From positions 4,456,130 to 4,520,129 of the forward strand of contig NW_004450480.1 of the NCBI RefSeq assembly GCF_000321225.1: a stretch of DNA of 64,000 nt, in the 5' to 3' direction. Under the pieces are notes generated by a model. The model was given only the letters and a program-made list of their open reading frames with translations. It had not been told where the DNA came from and did no database searches. Source of the DNA: Odobenus rosmarus divergens (Eukaryota > Chordata > Mammalia > Carnivora > Odobenidae). A program made the position numbers and the translations under genes. Shown in pieces: positions 46,814 to 57,965 of the stretch (within the stretch, counting starts at the first letter, position 1; each line of letters starts with the position of its first letter).

Positions 46814-46948
46814 CACTGGTTCTCAATTCTGGCCACACCTGGAGAGCCTTTCAACCTATCAATACTTGGTCCCACCCTGGATCAATTCAACCAGAATTCT
46901 CCGAAGGTGGGACCTGGGCTTCAGTCCTTACTTACACGTTCCTAAGCT
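46814..46948 (+). mobile_element. Second hAT-Charlie (MER5-like) element
   Basis: cactggttctcaattctggc, cacacctggagagcctttca and gtcccaccctggatcaattc, then ccagaattctccgaaggtgg gacctgggc follow a related MER5-type consensus. It begins 8 bp after the first element ends; the right terminus is not clear. Confidence 0.8.
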
Positions 46949-48065
46949 GATGTAGTGTGCCATCAAAATTGGAGGCCACTGTTGGTGGTGAGGGGCCCTG
47001 CCCTGCTCCGATTCCAGCTAAATCTCACAGCAGCAGGCATTTCCAATACTGTAAGCAGTGACCCCAAAGCAACGTCACTATTGTGGATGAAGTACTACAT
47101 CCTAAGCATAAAGGCCGACCTGCATACTGCAGCTTCCACCCCAACAGGCCTTTCTCTACTATCCTATCTGCGTATTAGAAAGAAATGCCAAGTGCCAGTG
47201 ATCAGGATGAGGAGGGCGATGATCAGTTAATGTCCCAGAAAATACGGACAGCATCTGGGCTGACCTCAGAAACCAACAGACTTGTTAGCACCAGGGTCAT
47301 ATGGACATGGACACTCCCAACTGTCCCTGCACTGCAGAAGCAGAATGTTGCAAAATGCTCTGTTTAATGCTTATTTTGAGAGCATCTGAAAATGAGTTCA
47401 AACTGAACAATACCAAAGGGTCCTGGCTGCTCTAAAGAACGATGCTGTATTCCTCTGCATCTGTCAGCATCACAGTTCGTGTCTGAGGGGATAACAACTG
47501 TCATGGCATTCACTTTGGCTCAAGGGGAACTGGAGCCTGGGCCCATGGAAGCCAGCTCAACCTCCCTGCCTGCCGTTCTGTGCGGGCCTGGTCTGGCTCG
47601 CAGGGTCTCAAGCAACAGAGAGCAGGGGTGGCCGCACCCTCATCTTCCCACAGGCCAGGCACAGCGGAGAGCACCCCTCTCCAGCAGCCTGCAGCACAGC
47701 CCATGAGGATGGCCGGGCGCGGACTCTGCGTTCCCATCTGTAAACTGGGATGTCTACCTCACTTCAAACTCAGGTCAAAGGAGATCATGCCTGGGAAGCG
47801 CCGCGCTCAACAGTCAGGTTTCTGTCTTCAAGTTTTCAACCACAGGCTTAGAGGCACACTTTTGAGTAACAGTGCCTTCCCTTCTTTTTTACTGCTTTGT
47901 CAGTGCCCTAAATTCCATATTGAACATTCCATCCCACTAAATGTCTTGTCTGTGGCCTGCAGATTGTCAACTTGCCACTATATGCTCTTCTGTCTAGATT
48001 CCAAGATAGCTTATGTTCGTCTGAACTTTACAGCTCACAAGGAAGAGAAACAGTTACAACACAGT
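46949..48065. other. Unique sequence, no gene seen
   Basis: GC-richer around 47510-47790, where frames of 75-163 codons overlap on both strands. The 163-codon frame (47580-48071) shows no domain and crosses into unique AT-rich sequence; not called. No repeat family recognised. Confidence 0.45.
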
Positions 48066-48250
48066 ACTTAGAGCCAACTCTGAAGTCAAAGCAAGAGCCA
48101 AACCAACCGGTTCCCGCAATGCCTACTCCACTGACGAGTTCTGTAACCTTAGTAAGAACATTCTGACTTTCTGAAGCTTCAGTCTCTGCATCTGTAAAAT
48201 GGGGGTAGTTCCATTACTTGAGGATTACTGTAAGGAACGAAGGAATCTGT
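48066..48250 (+). mobile_element. MIR SINE
   Basis: agccaactctgaagtcaaag, actgacgagttctgtaacct and gaagcttcagtctctgcatc, then tgtaaaatgggggtagttcc and gaggattactgtaaggaac are MIR in order. Confidence 0.85.
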
Positions 48251-48834
48251 TTTTCATGTATGAATTTTAATCCAAGAAAACATCTGTCTTAATTCCAAAA
48301 ATAGTCTTTAAAAAGGCACAGAGATAGCAAAGTCATACACCAACATTAGAACCTTCCTTTTACATCTCAGGAGGAAGGGAATGAGATCAACCAGGGCTGG
48401 GAAAAGGACAGTATCTGTCCTCCACAGTATTTACCCCCTTAAAAAAAGTTCCAAGCCATTATGGTAAAATGTCAGCACTTGTTAGAATATGCCCACATCT
48501 GTGTTTTAGTCACTACTCACGGAACGTGAGTTTATTTAAATCTTGAGTATATTACCTGATGTAAAATAAATTTCACAACAAAATCCATACACAAAATTGA
48601 TCACTCTTTTGGCAAAGAAAAGCCAATGTAGCAAAAATCTTGACCTACATGCTGAATGTAAGTAATAGGTACAATTGTTCCAGGTTTCTTTGGCTACATT
48701 TGAAACTTAGGTAATTATTTTCCTAACTGTAATATTAGAAGCCCACAGAGATGGTCCTGAAAGTGGTAAGGGACATATTTTTGGATGCTATCCTCTTAAA
48801 GCAGTCAACTACTAATCCTTTTGTTACACACTGT
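48251..48834. other. Unique AT-rich sequence, no gene seen
   Basis: Nothing recognised. Confidence 0.45.
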
Positions 48835-48960
48835 TGTATTTATTTTTATAGCAACACAATGGCTATTACCTTTCCCTTAATGTACCAGTGAAGAACCTGA
48901 GGCCCAGAAAAGGTTAATACCTCACTTAGGCCACGCTTCTAAGAGGCAGCTGGGCCGAGA
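48835..48960 (-). mobile_element. MIR SINE, antisense fragment
   Basis: tagcaacacaatggctatta, aatgtaccagtgaagaacct then gaggcccagaaaaggttaat and acctcacttaggccacgctt are antisense MIR (tttacagatgaggaaactgaggcccagagaggttaag). Confidence 0.75.
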
Positions 48961-49280
48961 GACCATCTGCATCAAGCAACTGATGCCTATGGTCTTCCAG
49001 TCCTTTCCTTGCCTCTTTCTCCTTCCATGTGGAAGTCCTCTCTACTTGAGCTCAGGGTCAGTTTTACAAAGGCAAAGACTCCAGTCATCTGGAGCACATT
49101 TATTTCCTGACCTCTTTCTCTAGCACCTTCTTCTGCCCCAAAGTTACTCATCTCTGGAGCCCAGCTTCCTCACTTGAACACTGCCTCGTGGATTTCTCAT
49201 GGGAATGAAAGGAAAGAACAGGTGCATGTTTAGCTCCATACCTTAGAAAAGTCACTGGACATAGTAAGTGCTATACAACT

Positions 49281-49324
49281 AGGGTAACTATTCCCTCTAT
49301 TAACAATTAGGGAATAGTTACCCT
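49281..49324. repeat. Perfect 16-bp inverted repeat, 12-nt loop
   Basis: agggtaactattccct (49281-49296) and agggaatagttaccct (49309-49324) are exact reverse complements separated by ctattaacaatt. It lies just after a possible MIR 3' end (agtaagtgctatacaac). No flanking duplication is visible. Confidence 0.95.
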
Positions 49325-50124
49325 GGTACCTTCTTACCACTCAAAACTTGCCCCTTCCCCATGAAGTGTCCTAATGACTAATTTTAACTGGATAATAACT
49401 AGATCTAGACAGTAGGTTCGTGAGGAATTCACACAATTATCTCACTTAACTCATGACCCTATAAAATTAGGTTATTTTCTCCCCTGGGAGGAATATGAAC
49501 TGTAAGGAGCAGATATTTACGGTATATGTACACAGGTCTTGTGTGTGTGTGTGTGTGTGTGTGTCTAAAATAACTTTCAAAAGGACAGTTTATTTTTATC
49601 AAGTAGATTCTGCCGAAACTAAGCAAGATTATATAAAACATACCGCTTAGACATCACTATTTGTGTTACTCAGCAAATTCTAACTGGACTGACCAAGACG
49701 TCCGCCTATAGAATATCTGCCCAGGGAAAATAGGTGCCACTGTTTGGAAGAAGTATGATTAATAAACTGTTTGGAATTTGAAGATACTGAAATATGGTGT
49801 TTGGAAAACAGCTCTCCAGAATGTAGGTAAATGTTTTTATCTGTGGATAAACAGCGCACAGTTTAGAGAACACAGTTGCTCGGCAGGATGATTCACGCAT
49901 TCTCAGCAATGCTTTGCTGAGCAATAAGCAACACCTGCTATCTGCTCGCCCCTCTGGCTTGATTCTTTTGGTGGACAGACAAGTATCAGGTGACCCTCGC
50001 CCCGATAATTTAAAGAGGCAAAACGAACACATAAAATAGAATAATCAAGGGCTAGGGTAAGACTATAAAAAGAGGGGAAAATGTTTTGAAACTATAAAAT
50101 AGTAGTAAAAAGGTAACTTTTTTT
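49325..50124. other. Unique sequence with GT microsatellite
   Basis: (GT)12 at 49541-49564. A 108-codon minus frame (49706-50032) shows no domain. T-run near 50119-50129. Confidence 0.5.
49541..49564 (+). repeat. (GT)n microsatellite
   Basis: Twelve uninterrupted GT units, likely polymorphic. Confidence 0.96.
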
Positions 50125-50298
50125 TTTTACAAAATCATCTCATTTATTCTTCATAGCTGTATGATGTAAGAACTATTATTCCCATTTTATAGATGAGAAA
50201 GCTAAAGGCCAACAAAGCTAAATAACCCAGACCCAGTATTTAAAACCAGACACTCTGACACCACAACTCACATCCTTAAGCATTCCACTGTATGGTTT
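50125..50298 (-). mobile_element. MIR SINE, antisense
   Basis: aatcatctcatttattcttc, atagctgtatgatgtaagaa, ctattattcccattttatag and atgagaaagctaaaggccaa, then cacatccttaagcattccac, are antisense MIR. Confidence 0.85.
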
Positions 50299-50315
50299 CA
50301 GAAAACACAGACAGA

Positions 50316-50512
50316 GGCGCCTGGGTGGCTCAGTCATTAAGCGTCTGCCTTCAGCTCAGGTCATGATCCCAGGGGCCTGGGATAGAGCCCCACATCGGGC
50401 TCCTTGCTCAGCAGGAGGCCTGCTTCTCCCTCTCTCACTCCCCCTGCTTGTGTTCCCTCTCTCGCTGTGTCTCTTTCTGTCAAATAAATAAAATCTTAAA
50501 AAAAAAACAAAA
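50316..50512 (+). mobile_element. Carnivore tRNA-Lys SINE (SINEC), fairly young
   Basis: Plus-strand CAN SINE close to consensus (ggcgcctgggtggctcagtc, cattaagcgtctgccttcag) with CT-rich body and aaataaataaaatctt tail. Flanks share aaaacaca (from 50302 and 50513), a partial duplication. Confidence 0.96.
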
Positions 50513-50526
50513 AAAACACAAGAGAG

Positions 50527-50984
50527 AAATGTCAATATAGATGGGGGTGTTTAGTTGGCAAAGGTAACAGGGAGGAGATGATCTTGAGCTCTGGCAAAGG
50601 ACAGGCAGGATTTGGTCAATGAAAAGGGCACGGACAAGGGTGGGGAGGGCTGTTGAAATGTGCACGGCACACAAATGACAAGAGAGTTCATCCCAACCAG
50701 AGCCGTGGGGGGGTCCAAGGGAGACAAGAATGACAGAGAATGGGGCTTGGGGAATAAAAAACCCACAACTGTATGCCAGTGTCTCAAAGCAGAGGCAAAG
50801 GGGGCCTAGAAGTCTGGGCATCACCAGCATAGAGCTGCTAGCTGAAGATACAGGCAGCTCTGAGATGGAAGAAGAGAGAGCCAGAGTCCGGGTGTGAGTA
50901 ATGGCCACCATCTGGCAGGAGACAGAACCAAGGAAGGGAAATTTGTATTTTAACAGTTTATATATATCTACAAAGTTCTGTATG
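50527..50984. other. Unique sequence, no gene seen
   Basis: A 171-codon minus frame (50480-50995) starts in unique sequence and ends inside the SINE tail; its translation matches nothing I know. Confidence 0.45.
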
Positions 50985-51205
50985 AATTCATACACCAGCT
51001 ATGAAACCTAGTAGCTCTGTTACGTTTGTCAAGTTCAAAAACATCTCTGGACCTCATTTTACTCCAATATAAAATAGAACAACAAGAACATGTCTCTAAC
51101 AGGATTGTGGTGAGGAGTAAAATCAGCACACCAACAATAAGAACAATGCTAGGCGCATAAGTAAGCACTTTCTAAGGGTCTGTTAATTGTTACTGTACTG
51201 TACTT
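50985..51205 (+). mobile_element. MIR SINE
   Basis: acatctctggacctcatttt, actccaatataaaatagaac, aggattgtggtgaggagtaa and acaatgctaggcgcataagt then aagcactttc are MIR in order. Confidence 0.75.
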
Positions 51206-51221
51206 ACCACCATCATGGTGG

Positions 51222-51425
51222 TTCATGTAAGCATGGTCTGCAGCGTAGTTTGTAACAGGGAAAAATTAGAAACAACCTTAATGGACGTCCACAGAGAAAT
51301 GGCTATTCCATGGAAAACCAGGTAATGGGTTCAAAAATTGTAGTGTTCTGCACATCTTAACCTGGAAAGACCTTCAAGATGTAAAGGTTAAGAGAAATAA
51401 GTAAGACAAATTCCAGAATTCTCAT
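51222..51425 (+). mobile_element. Ancient LINE-1 (L1M) 3' fragment
   Basis: gtttgtaacagggaaaaatt, agaaacaaccttaatggacg and tccacagagaaatggctatt then ctggaaagaccttcaagatg and ttaagagaaataagt fit L1M's ORF2 end/3' region (tttgtaatagcaaaa...gaaacaacctaaatgtcca...). Confidence 0.65.
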
Positions 51426-52554
51426 CCATAGTCACTAACTGTGGTAAGGCAGTGACCATACTGTCTTTCACACAAACATCTTCAGTGTCTTAGTAATTTC
51501 TCTGTAGAATGAATCTTTGCAGACTCCTACATGGTAGGTAGAGCAGTTTTCTGTACTGATGCACTGAACAGGGCCAAGCATGTTGTGAGGGCTGAGCCAA
51601 AGCCCTCAGTGGCAGGGAAAGGACCAGATTCCAACAGGCCTGACTGGCTGTCGCCTGCTTTAATCACCAGACAAAGCAGATAAGTTGCAGAGGGGATAGA
51701 AAAATTAAACATGTCTGTTTTTGCTTTTTAGAGGCAATTAGGGATTTATAGCCAAAGTGTTGTTATTTTTTGAATCAGAGCCAGTAATTATTTTTTTTTT
51801 CTTTCGGGGAAGATAATTACACCGTAATCACTGACATTTTAAAGGAACATTTTAGAGCGACTCCTTTATTCCCCCAGAACAAGCACTAGTTACTAAAATT
51901 CTAGCCATGTCCCTGGGGACCACAAAGCAACTATGAATGTAAGCCCTTGGAGCTTTCAGAAGGAGCACCTTTGTTTTCAGAGTAAAACAACAAAACAGAA
52001 CAGCTGCCAATGGTTATCGAAATGCAGAGCCAAATCTAAATCCACAAACCCATAGGGAGAACCCTAATTTGCAGAGTTTCCTACAGTCCAGGATGTTCAG
52101 CATAGCTCTGTTCTCTTAAGTAATTAAAACTTTCCCACTGACATTTTGAAACAACTATTGTTCTCCTTGGCATACCCTTTCCTTATAAGCAGCAAGGACT
52201 GTCTTCAGACTTGGTCCAAGCATGACGACCTCCAACTCCACATTACTTGAGTCTGAATCAATGCCATGTCTCAAAGTCCACAAATTTGGAAAGATAAAGC
52301 TGAGAGAAAACATACACTGAACTTACATGGCCGGCGAAGGGGAAACTATGAAAAGAACAAGTTTCAGGATATGGAAAGACGACAGGGAGGGGCCAGTGGT
52401 AACCTTGGTCCTCTACTTCTGAATTTAAAGCCACTATTGTTCAAAATGTGTAAAAGTAAAAAGAAGAGGCTTTAACACAAGACCTCACATAGCTGGATTT
52501 AGGTCTTCCTTCCGTGTTCTTATCCATAACTAAATACGTACATTGATTCAAACC
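51426..52554. other. Unique sequence with candidate conserved block
   Basis: Block 51720-51860 carries gaggcaattagggatttata, cagtaattattttttttttc and gataattacaccgtaatcac: dense TAATTA-type sites typical of developmental enhancers. The rest has no recognised feature. Confidence 0.4.
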
Positions 52555-52625
52555 TATGTCCAAAACCTAATACATGTAGGGCGCTGTGCTAATCATGGGG
52601 AGGGCAAAGTAATTCAGAAAAGGCA
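52555..52625 (+). mobile_element. L2 LINE fragment
   Basis: acatgtagggcgctgtgcta then atcatggggagggcaaag fits L2 (gtgccaggcgctgtgctaggcactggggata). Short and diverged. Confidence 0.45.
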
Positions 52626-53139
52626 ATAATTACAAAACATGCTTAAGAAGTCACAAGAGAAAATTCTGAAAATGTCCCCTACCCCCCCATTTTTCTTTCC
52701 CAAATCTGCCACACTAAGAAATCTTCTCAACTTTCAAAATCTTCACCTTTAAAATGAGCATAATAATACAAGCTCACTCTTTCCTCTTTGAAATTTTTAG
52801 AGTGGCTTATAAACCAAGGAAATCTCAAATATAATGAGCAATAATCATCCATAATCTATGAATGTTTTTCATTTAAGAATAAAACTTGAAAAGACTTTGC
52901 TAAAAATGGTTTCAAACACTAACAGAAAACACAAACATATTTTATAATAATATAAAATATAATCATATCTAAAGAATACTGTAATTTTGTCCTTTTCCTG
53001 GTGACAAATGTAATGCTATGCCCCCCAAAAGAGAGCTATCAACACTTGCACAGATATTTTCAAGATATTTCAGATATTTAAATAAAGCAAAGAGAGGTAA
53101 AATTACTTGTCATAAAAAGTCATTTTTTTTCCTTCACTA
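52626..53139. other. Unique AT-rich sequence, no gene seen
   Basis: Nothing recognised. Confidence 0.45.
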
Positions 53140-53225
53140 TTTGCCAAGAGTTTCCTGTGGGCTAGACATGGTGCCTGGTGCTGAGGATAAAAGGGTGAAT
53201 AAAATAGGAGGAAGAAGACATTTAT
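53140..53225 (+). mobile_element. L2 LINE fragment
   Basis: ctgtgggctagacatggtgc, ctggtgctgaggataaaagg and gtgaataaaatagg match L2 (gtgtgccaggcactgttctaggtgctggggata...gtgaac). A short ACT repeat follows at 53230-53246. Confidence 0.65.
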
Positions 53226-54515
53226 TAAATACTACTACTACTACTATTAACTATAAACCACATAAGGAAAACTACCCAGTGTTTGGAGAGGAGTTCATGC
53301 TGGGAACTGAAGGCAACTCTGAAGAAATGACCTGAGCTGCTCTCCTACGGACACTGAGGTCTCACGGGAGTTTGCAGAAGCAGCCCAAGAACGGAGATAG
53401 CTTCCAGCCCCAAGGGTCTTCCCTATTTGTCCCTCTGGAGGATGCTGGGGGGGCAGGGATTCCAAGTGCCCTGTGTAGAATACCACTGCTAACCCTGAGT
53501 TATGTGCACCTGACCAGGGAACAGCCTCCCCCTCCCTATGCTGCCCCCAGAACTCCACCACCTTCTTGCTTTCCCTCCACAAGGCCTGAGAGATTGCTCT
53601 ACTAGCCTGTTCCTCACATGACTGAGGCCTTGTGGGCAGGTTAGGACGGTGAGACCCATAGCAGCCGGCTTGCTGTTGGAGGAAATATGGAAGGGGCAGA
53701 GGAAGGAGAGGGGTCTGTCTTCCTTTCCTCTGGCCCCCACGCGGCTGTGGCTGGACCCTGCCCAGGATGGTCAAAGCCACTTCTCCCCTCCCTCCCAGCT
53801 CCTTTACAAGAAAAACATCCAGAGCCTGGGGTTTCTCAACTCAAAAACAGCTCAGCGATGGGAAGCCATCTGCTTTCAGAAAGAAACAACACACGTATTC
53901 TTTATTTTATAGGACCTTTTCCATTTCCAGGGAAAAAAAGTACTGTATTAAAGGCAACAGCTGCTTCAAGTTAATAAAATCTGAATTATCTTTGCTTGGA
54001 ACCTGATCAGTAGTTTAAAGTCAGAAAGTTGGATTTCTAGGACTATTTCTCATCTTATGATTTGAATCCTTCCTTTCTGTGGTGGAAATAAAATTGAATG
54101 TGTGGTTATTCTTTATTCCTAATTTAGGTTAATAATGATACATTTTAAATCCAAGTCCTCATATTTAAAAAACTATGTAATCAAACTAGCGGTTGAAAAT
54201 AAAAGCAATTCCAAGTCTGGAATGTATCTCAACATTTTAAATCTCTCTGGCTATTTTCTTCCATTTAATATTTAGATATTTAAGTGTCGAATCTTATGTC
54301 TTTAACATATTTCTGAAGAATGTTTAAAGATATGGGAGACTGTGTTGTTGTAATGATTCGCAAAGGCAGGCAATGTATTATTAACATTTTAAAGCATCAT
54401 CTCTTCAAATCATTGTTAACTCTAATTAATGAGTTTTAGAACATTAAACACCATTTAGTTCAACTTACAGAAAAGATATAGAAATATGAAATTTCACAAA
54501 GTTAAATGGTTTAAT
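53226..54515. other. Unique sequence, no gene seen
   Basis: A 161-codon minus frame (53295-53780) and overlapping plus frames of 77-95 codons lie in a GC-richer patch; none resembles a known protein and they compete for the same DNA. 54300-54460 is AT-rich with aactctaattaatgag and may be conserved non-coding. Confidence 0.45.
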
Positions 54516-54660
54516 GCAATATTTTCCTCCCATGTATAAGAAACACCAAAACATTAACAGTGGTTATCTCTAGTTGATGGGATTTCACTCTGTCACATAG
54601 GTTTCTGTATGTTCTATGAAATGAAAATGCATTATTTTCACAAAATCAAAAAAAAAAGCT
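54516..54660 (+). mobile_element. Ancient LINE-1 (L1M) 3' UTR end
   Basis: attaacagtggttatctcta, ttcactctgtcacataggtt and tctgtatgttctatgaaatg then an A-run at 54649-54657 fit an L1M 3' terminus (aacagtggttacctctggg ... acttctgtattg ...). Confidence 0.6.
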
Positions 54661-55979
54661 TTTATCTTTACTATGTTTTTTTTTAATGAGTAATCATATA
54701 TAGAAACTTTGCTTCCAAAAATAAGCCTCTGTAGTATAACCAGTTATTTTTACATAATGAAAATAAAACTCTTGGCTAGCACTATACTGGGAGAGAAAAC
54801 TGCTTGGGTATGTAGGGAAAAAAGCCTCCAGGAGTGTATCTACAAAGCTAGCACACAAATAATTTTTTAAAAAGTAGTAAATATGAATGTGAATGTTCTA
54901 TTTTTTGCACAGTATTTTTTTTGTTTGTTTGCACAGTATACTAGAGGTCTTTGTAAGACAGGAGTATCATTACAATGGTTCAAAAATATTTTTTTAAAAT
55001 TTGGTAAGCTCTAATGTATCCACTCAATCAAAACAGAAAAGTAGACAAAAATAAATGAAATGATTCACTCTTCACTGGCTTTTGCCCCATCCCAGGCACA
55101 CCTAACACCCAGGACCAGAAGTGTAAACATGCAAACTATCCTTCCTTTTCCTGTCCAGGCTCCCTCCACTGGTCAAAGGCTGGGTCCCCAGGACCAATAA
55201 TAAGGTCAGGTGAGAAGCAGGTGACTCCAAGCCTGTAGAGAATCCAGTCCAAGGCAAACACTGCTAGCTTCCTAGACCCTTTCAAATGCAAATGCAAGTG
55301 GGGAGAAGGCTAAAAACGTTACCTAAAATATGCTGTGCAAGCTTTACAAGTAACCTTTTAAATCATGTACTCTCAGAAACCTGTGATTTTCATCACTGAC
55401 CCCAGAAGCCAGGAACACCTGAGGTCCACACTATTTGACAGCCTATGGAAGACAACACAAAATGCTCCCAAGGACACGGGACTGCTCTGCCTGGCAAGCC
55501 CCTAGATGGCCCAGTGAGTGATTACGGTGTCCACTAGATGCACATCACTAGGGTTACACTACAAGAAAAATGCTCCAGGAGTGTTAAGACAGGGCTGCTA
55601 TCCTCAAGAAGCCCGTAGGTACACCAAGCAATCAGGACAACAGGTAGCCACAAGGAGCCAGAGGCTGTGCATGGCCATTCTCTGGTTAATTTCTTTCAGT
55701 GGGTTTGGATTTAATACATTCTACCTAGTTGACAAGGTCTTTCCCAATCTGACAGCTTAACTGGGGAAGAGTTACTCAAATCTGGGTTTTAAAAATACAC
55801 TTTCAGCCCAGCAACATACCAAACATTGACTGGTCTTGTTTCCAAGGCTATTTTATAGGCCAGGGGAATGGGGAATGAGGAATGGGAACCTCACAGGATA
55901 ATGGTGTTAATAAAAGGTCTGGCTATGCCATTCAATGAAGTCTAATCTATAAAATATATTGACACAGGAATACAAACAA
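54661..55979. other. Unique AT-rich sequence, no gene seen
   Basis: A short internal duplication of tttgcacagtat occurs near 54903 and 54929. No gene or repeat family recognised. Confidence 0.45.
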
Positions 55980-55988
55980 AAAGCCTTC

Positions 55989-56980
55989 CCATGGAATGGG
56001 AGAAGATATTTGCAAATGACATTATAGACAAAGGGCTGGTATCCAAGACCTATAAAGAACTTTTCAAACTCAACACCCCCAAAAACAAATAATCCAGTCA
56101 AGAAATGGGCAGAAGACATGAACAGACACTTCTCCAAAGAAGAAATACCAATGGCCAACTGACACATGAAAAAATGGTCAACATCACTTGTCATCAGGGA
56201 AATACAAATCACAACTACAATGAGCTATCACTTCACACCTGTCAGAATGGCTAAAATCAACAACACAAGAAACAACAGGTGTTGGTGAAGATGTGGAGAA
56301 AGGGGAACCCTCTTACACTGCTGTTGGTGGGAATGCAAGCTGGTGCAGCCACTCTGGAAAACAGTGTGGAGGTTCCTCAAGACGTTAAAAATAGAGCTAC
56401 CCTATGACCCAGCAATTGCACTACTAGGTATTTACCCCAAAGATGCAGATGTAGTGAAAAGAAGGGGCACATGCACCCCAATGTTTATAGCAGCAATGTC
56501 CACAATAGCCAAACTGTGGAAGGAGCCAAGATGCCCTTCAACAGATGAATGGATAAAGAAGATGTGGTCCATATACAATGGAATATTACTCAGCCATCAG
56601 AAAGGATGAATACCCACCATTTACATCAACATGGATGGAACTGAAGGGGATTATGCTAAGTGAAATAAGTCAAGCAGAGAAAGACAATTATCATACAGTT
56701 TCACTCATATGTGGAACATAAGGAATAGCATGGAGGACCACAGCGGAAGGAAGAGAAAACTGAATGGGAAGAAATCAGAGAGGGAGACAAACCATGAGAG
56801 ACTCTGGACTCCAAGAACCAAACTGAGGGTTATAAAAGGGAGGGCGGTGGGGGGATGGGGTAACAGGGTGATGGGTATTAAGGAGGGCACGTGTGGTGAG
56901 GAGTACTGGTGTTATACGCAACTAATGAATCGTTGAACATGACATCAAAAACTAATGTTGGCTAGTTGAACATAAAAATA
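55989..56980 (+). mobile_element. 5'-truncated carnivore LINE-1 with TSD
   Basis: Enters L1 near the ORF2 C-terminal region (gggagaagatatttgcaaat) and continues through the 3' UTR (ctaatgaatcgttgaacatg) to a short A-rich tail. Flanked by aaagccttc at 55980-55988 and 56981-56989. An 88-codon frame at 56343-56609 keeps [20 protein letters not shown] and EWIKKMWSIYNGILLSHQKG of ORF2p. A G4-capable block is at 56838-56860. Without the endonuclease and RT it cannot move by itself. Confidence 0.95.
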
Positions 56981-56989
56981 AAAGCCTTC

Positions 56990-57785
56990 AGAACTTCCTA
57001 AGGAGTTTACACCAAGGAGAAGCTCTCTGATGGGTGTAAATGCATCTTAAACATCTTGCTCTCACACGTATCAGTCTTTATTTCCCTTTTGCACAAGTGC
57101 TGCGGGCTTTGGGCTTGGAGCCGTCAGCTAATCTGAAGACTGTTGCCTCTGCACGTTAAAGCTACCTTCCAGTTACTGCATATAATAATTTCCCACTTAC
57201 ATGAGGCAAGGATTATTTCTTAGTTGATTTACTTATTTATGGACGATTATTTCTTTTTAAAACTAGTTTATATTTAAAAAGAATGGATGTAAGTAAAGCT
57301 ATTTTTAAAAATAACAATACGGGTAGAAGAACTGATGTTGGTAGCTGAATGACTGAAGTCTTGCCAAGGCTGGGATACAGTTTCAATATGCATGCCATTA
57401 AAATAAAACAAAACAAAACTCTAAACAACCAGGAAATGTCCCACACCACAATATTATCTTAGTTCTTCCTTAGAATCAATATTTACACTCACGGAGAACA
57501 CATGAGCACACAGTTCACTTACAAATCACATCTAGGATTTTCTGCCAAGGCTCAAAGCAGCCACTCTGCCCTGCCCACCATCCCTGACATGGTCTGATCA
57601 GTATGGTGAACATGAAAACTTCCATCTCTGCAGGGGACCGACTCTGCCCCAGACAGTGCCTGATCTCGAGGTAACCAACATCTGTAAGTAGTAACATGAC
57701 TCTAATCCAGTAGGCTTAAAACCCTGTCCCTCAAAACCTTAAAACCTTTTCTCTTAAAATCTCAAGACAAGAAAAACACTTTGTA
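56990..57785. other. Unique sequence, no gene seen
   Basis: Nothing recognised. Confidence 0.45.
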
Positions 57786-57965
57786 GAGTCTTTTTTAGGT
57801 TCCAATGACTATGCTGGGCAATTTACACATATCCTGTGGATTTCATTTTTGCAGGATCCTAATCCTTAGCATTACTCATGACCCCATTCAAGAGTTTAAA
57901 AAAGAGAGGCTAAGTAAGGCAGACTGACTAGAATGAGGTCAAAATTCAACCCTAAAGCAGAGTAC
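57786..57965 (-). mobile_element. MIR SINE, antisense, diverged
   Basis: ccaatgactatgctgggcaa, tttacacatatcctgtggat, ttactcatgaccccattcaa, agagaggctaagtaagg and aatgaggtcaaaattcaacc fit antisense MIR with strong divergence. Confidence 0.55.

Noticed and set aside
47580..48071. 163-codon plus-strand frame
   Set aside because: No family resemblance and it runs through sequence of changing composition up to a MIR.
50480..50995. 171-codon minus-strand frame
   Set aside because: Its last part is the SINE tail (poly-Phe from the T-run), and the rest matches nothing.
53295..53780. 161-codon minus-strand frame in a GC-richer patch
   Set aside because: Translation is glutamine/proline-rich without a domain; at least three competing frames occupy the same bases.
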